A DNA stretch of 64,000 nt from assembly GCF_000381065.1 (NCBI RefSeq), contig NZ_KB905840.1, forward strand, positions 62,001 through 126,000, written 5' to 3'. The position numbers and the translations under genes were made by a program. Source of the stretch: Propionispira raffinosivorans DSM 20765 (lineage in GTDB: Bacteria > Bacillota > Negativicutes > Selenomonadales > Selenomonadaceae). How positions within the stretch are numbered: the first letter of the stretch is position 1; each line of letters starts with the position of its first letter. The notes beneath the pieces are model-generated. The model was not told where the DNA came from, ran no database searches, and was given only the letters and a program-made list of their open reading frames with translations. Of the stretch, positions 61,261 through 64,000 are shown in pieces.

Positions 61261-61372
61261 CTATATATAAGCATTAAAGAAATTATAGCTAGTCATCAGT
61301 CTGCCAGGAATGGGATATAGGCATACTCCATTCCTGACGATTGTCATATAGAATATTTAGTGCAACTTATAG
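61261..61372 (-). repeat. Dispersed palindromic element, copy E (internally deleted)
   Basis: It has the same outer ends as copy D (AAGCATTAAAGAAATTA on the left and a GTGCAACTTATAG end on the right) and the inner CAGGAATGG / CCATTCCTG stem, but the distal stem and conserved loop are missing. The hairpin closes with GATATAGGCATACT. Length is 112 bases, against about 150 in B and C. It lies between the porin and amylase genes. Confidence 0.85.
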
Positions 61373-61401
61373 AGGTAGAAATTTGTAGAGGAGCGAAATC
61401 T

Positions 61402-64000
61402 ATGGCACATAAAAAGAATGGAATGCGTGCTATTGTTTTAGCAGTTACACTTGGTTTGTTTGCAGCTCCACTGATTGAATTACCCCAAGTGGATATCAAC
61501 TGTATTGCAAAAGCAGAAGCAGCACAGTCAGAAGAACAAATGGTTATACTTGCTGGTAGTTTGCAAAGTGAACTGGGGGGCAGCCAAGTCTGGGATCCGA
61601 GTGATCAAAAAACGCGGATGAATTATATTGGTAATGGAAAATATGAACTTCAAGGCAAACTCCCCGCAGGAGATTATGAATTTAAGATTGCGATTGGTGG
61701 TAGCTGGAGCGAAAACTACGGTGATAAAGGGCAGCCTAATGGAGCAAATATAGCACTGCATCTTAAATCTGCACAAAACGTGACGTTTGATTATGATGGG
61801 ATTACACATCTTGTTACGTATCGTTATGCTGGGATGGCTGCGCCACCAGCGGGAAAAAAAGAAACTACTGTAGTTGAGCAGCAAAGAAAAATAATGGTTG
61901 CAGGCAATTTGCAGCGTCAGCTTGGTGCAGCTAAGGACTGGGACCCCAGCGATATGAAAACACAGATGAAAGATTTGGGGCATGGCTTTTACAGCTATAC
62001 GACAAATTTGCTCGCAGGGTCTTACAGCTATAAAATTGCAGTCAATGGAAGCTGGAATGAAAACTATGGCTTGAATGGCAATGCTGATGGTTCTAATCTC
62101 CAGCTGACCTTAGCTAAACCGCAAGCAGTGACATTTTACTACAATGATACAACACACAAAATAAAAGACAGCAGCAGTTACAAGTTATTGTCGGATCAGG
62201 ACTTACCTATAGTCAGCGGCGATTTTGCAAAGATGGTCAAAGGTGATCCTTTGATGCGAGATACAATTCTTGATGGATTTTATATGACAAGTCTTGAGGC
62301 AAAAGCCGGAACCTATCATGTGACGATCAGGCAAAAAGGCAAGCAACTGGCAGAGCAGCCTATTATCGTAACGAAAGACAGTAAGCTGTCGCTTTATTTT
62401 GATGCAAAAACTGGTAAGCTGCTTGTTGACGATGGTAGTATTCATGAAGATAAACTTTATCATAATACTTGGGAACTTTCGAGTCGGGAGCCATTTGAAG
62501 CAATTAAAGCAGGTGATAGTGTGACTTTGGCTATCAGAGGACAAAAAGGCGATATCAAAAAAGCACAGCTCGTTTTATTCAAATCAAGAATTGTAGCCAG
62601 CGGCGGCGATGAATACAATATTGACTACAGTGCCGGAACGACGACGGTTTATGATCTAGATTTTGTCGGCAGTCAAAATGATCAAGATATTTGGTCTAAA
62701 AAAATTCAAATTAACGATAATGGAGTTTATGGCTATAAATTTATTCTTAATGGAATTAAAGAATATGGTGATGATGCAAAACAGGGACAGACGGGGATGG
62801 TTACATTGCGTGATGCAAAACCATTTCAACTGACTGTTTATCGAGCCGATTACAAGACACCAAATTGGGCGAAAGAAGCGGTAACGTACCAGATTTTCCC
62901 GGATCGTTTTTTTAATGGCGATCCGAGTAATGACAATGCGAAGACAACTGCCCGAGGCTCTCAGCCGATTCAACACAAAAACTGGAATGAATTACCAACA
63001 AATCATTCGCGAACACCGCAACTTGATGGGGATTCATATGAATGTAATGACTTTTTTGGTGGGGATCTAGTCGGGATTACGAAAAAATTAGACTATTTAC
63101 AAGATCTTGGTATTACCGCAATCTACGTGAATCCAATCATGGAAGCAGCATCAAACCATCGGTACGATACGGTGAATTATGAAAAAATAGATCCCTTTCT
63201 TGGCACACAAAAAGATTTTGATAATCTGATTAAAGAGATGGATAAACGAGGCATGCACTTGATTATGGATGGTGTGTTTAATCATGTCGGGGATGACTCA
63301 ATCTATTTTGATCGCTATGGTAAGTATAAAACGGTGGGTGCCTATGAATACTGGTCAAGAGTTTATGAGTTTATGAATACGAAACATATGAAACAGCCTC
63401 AAGCTGAAGCGGCTGCAAAAAAATCTTTGGTGGCTGCAGGGCAAGTGTTCAGTTCCTACAATTGGCAGAATTGGTTTGATATATCAAATGAAAAAACTAC
63501 CGATGAAATGGGAACGACATATAAATATCATTCCTGGCAGGGTTATTCAAATCTTGTTCCGTTCAAAGATTTCCCGCCAGTAGTGAATTCACCTGTGAAA
63601 GATGAACCAAACCAGTTAAACAATATTGATCTTGATAAATATTTTATCGATGATGATAATGCTATCATTACAAGCTGGTTTAAAAAAGGGCTAGCTGGCT
63701 GGCGATTTGATGTGGCCAAAGAAGTTCCTGCGGAATTTTGGGAAGCTGTGAGAACTAAAGTGAAGACACTAAAAACAACACAAGGCGATGAACCATTGCT
63801 GCTTGGCGAAATATGGCAGGATGGATCACAGTTCCTTACTGGGGATCAGTTTGATTCCGTCATGAACTATAAACTCAGCTTTGCCGTAGGAGATCTGTTT
63901 TTGAATAAAGGCGATGCAGCAGCAGCGGATGCTGAACTCAAAACGTTACAGCAAAATTATCCGAAAGAAGCTCTGTATGATTTGATGAACATTGTGGATT
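61402..64000 (+). CDS. Secreted GH13 amylopullulanase/neopullulanase-type enzyme (3' end cut by window edge)
   Basis: The ORF is open for 866 codons to the window edge. A signal peptide (about residues 1-40, ending AKAEAAQ) is followed by two tandem X25-type pullulanase modules (GSLQSELGGSQVWDPSD near residue 51; GNLQRQLGAAKDWDPSD near 168). A further beta-sandwich region (about 350-480) precedes a GH13 catalytic domain starting WAKEAVTYQIFPDRFFNGDP. Visible catalytic residues are nucleophile Asp770 in GWRFDVAKE and acid/base Glu803 in LLGEIW. It should hydrolyse starch, pullulan or glycogen outside the inner membrane, feeding the porin and PTS. ATG 61402 follows GAGGAG. Confidence 0.88.
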   Translation, partial: MAHKKNGMRAIVLAVTLGLFAAPLIELPQVDINCIAKAEAAQSEEQMVILAGSLQSELGGSQVWDPSDQKTRMNYIGNGKYELQGKLPAGDYEFKIAIGGSWSENYGDKGQPNGANIALHLKSAQNVTFDYDGITHLVTYRYAGMAAPPAGKKETTVVEQQRKIMVAGNLQRQLGAAKDWDPSDMKTQMKDLGHGFYSYTTNLLAGSYSYKIAVNGSWNENYGLNGNADGSNLQLTLAKPQAVTFYYNDTTHKIKDSSSYKLLSDQDLPIVSGDFAKMVKGDPLMRDTILDGFYMTSLEAKAGTYHVTIRQKGKQLAEQPIIVTKDSKLSLYFDAKTGKLLVDDGSIHEDKLYHNTWELSSREPFEAIKAGDSVTLAIRGQKGDIKKAQLVLFKSRIVASGGDEYNIDYSAGTTTVYDLDFVGSQNDQDIWSKKIQINDNGVYGYKFILNGIKEYGDDAKQGQTGMVTLRDAKPFQLTVYRADYKTPNWAKEAVTYQIFPDRFFNGDPSNDNAKTTARGSQPIQHKNWNELPTNHSRTPQLDGDSYECNDFFGGDLVGITKKLDYLQDLGITAIYVNPIMEAASNHRYDTVNYEKIDPFLGTQKDFDNLIKEMDKRGMHLIMDGVFNHVGDDSIYFDRYGKYKTVGAYEYWSRVYEFMNTKHMKQPQAEAAAKKSLVAAGQVFSSYNWQNWFDISNEKTTDEMGTTYKYHSWQGYSNLVPFKDFPPVVNSPVKDEPNQLNNIDLDKYFIDDDNAIITSWFKKGLAGWRFDVAKEVPAEFWEAVRTKVKTLKTTQGDEPLLLGEIWQDGSQFLTGDQFDSVMNYKLSFAVGDLFLNKGDAAAADAELKTLQQNYPKEALYDLMNIVD

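Noticed and set aside
8259-61372. The repeated elements as a CRISPR array or insertion sequence
   Set aside because: Copies are tens of kilobases apart, palindromic and about 110-150 bases long, with no spacers, no cas genes and no transposase ORF within or beside them.
61528-62976. Several minus-strand ORFs within 61402-64000
   Set aside because: They lie opposite the open amylopullulanase reading frame, which is continuous to the window edge and has clear GH13 motifs.

Overview
The window looks like chromosomal DNA of an anaerobic, motile, diderm Firmicute of the class Negativicutes (Selenomonas/Pelosinus/Megamonas-type; genus not resolved). The base composition is AT-rich, many genes start with TTG or GTG behind strong GGAGG-type ribosome sites, and there is an outer-membrane porin carrying an N-terminal SLH domain (60005-61249), the hallmark of diderm Firmicutes. 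A two-subunit 2-oxoacid:ferredoxin oxidoreductase, an electron-bifurcating lactate dehydrogenase/Etf set (lctBCD-like), PTS systems and a chemoreceptor fit a saccharolytic fermenter. No rRNA, tRNA, CRISPR array, prophage or transposase gene was recognised.

Layout. 1-8.2 kb: a TetR regulator (cut by the left edge) facing an MFS exporter across twin operators, an OafA-type acyltransferase, a secreted CHAP-domain protein whose second half is a degenerate copy, and two tandem dctA-type dicarboxylate carriers. 7.9-18.2 kb: HxlR regulator and iron-sulfur flavoprotein, korAB, DeoR regulator facing a PTS EIIA-Man-like protein that lacks the active-site His, a HETGH membrane protein, signal peptidase I, ppnP, gmhB, and a MarR-fosmidomycin-resistance-type exporter pair. 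18.6-24 kb: a PRD activator, a three-gene fructose-family PTS and two class II aldolases. 24-26.7 kb: a nickel/cobalt permease with a candidate attenuator leader, a tautomerase and gpmA. 26.9-31.1 kb: a beta-glucoside operon (GH1, cellobiose-type PTS IIC-IIB-IIA, GntR). 31.2-35.7 kb: an ArsR-controlled flavoprotein/monooxygenase pair, an exported acetolactate decarboxylase and a chemoreceptor. 35.8-39.2 kb: lctBCD. 39.7-44 kb: FAH-family hydrolase, GNAT, TetR-regulated MFS exporter, YczE-like membrane protein. 44-48.8 kb: arabinofuranoside locus (AraC, GPH symporter, GH127). 49-54 kb: tandem retropepsin-PDZ protease, DapB-like reductase, an unknown membrane protein, a nitroreductase, and a MerR/carboxymuconolactone-decarboxylase pair.

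54.3-64 kb is a complete starch/maltodextrin locus: RpiR regulator, alpha-glucoside PTS IICBA, GH13 alpha-glucosidase, HAD phosphatase, SLH porin and a secreted amylopullulanase-type GH13 enzyme that runs off the right edge. The inferred flow is extracellular or periplasmic cleavage, passage through the porin, phosphorylating uptake, then dephosphorylation and/or hydrolysis inside.

The most unusual signal is a family of five dispersed, palindromic, roughly 110-150 bp intergenic elements (near 8.3, 24.2, 45.3, 51.6 and 61.3 kb). They have terminal inverted repeats, a long stem with compensatory base changes, and a nearly invariant loop. They do not encode protein. They could be MITE/REPIN-type elements or a structured RNA or DNA family.
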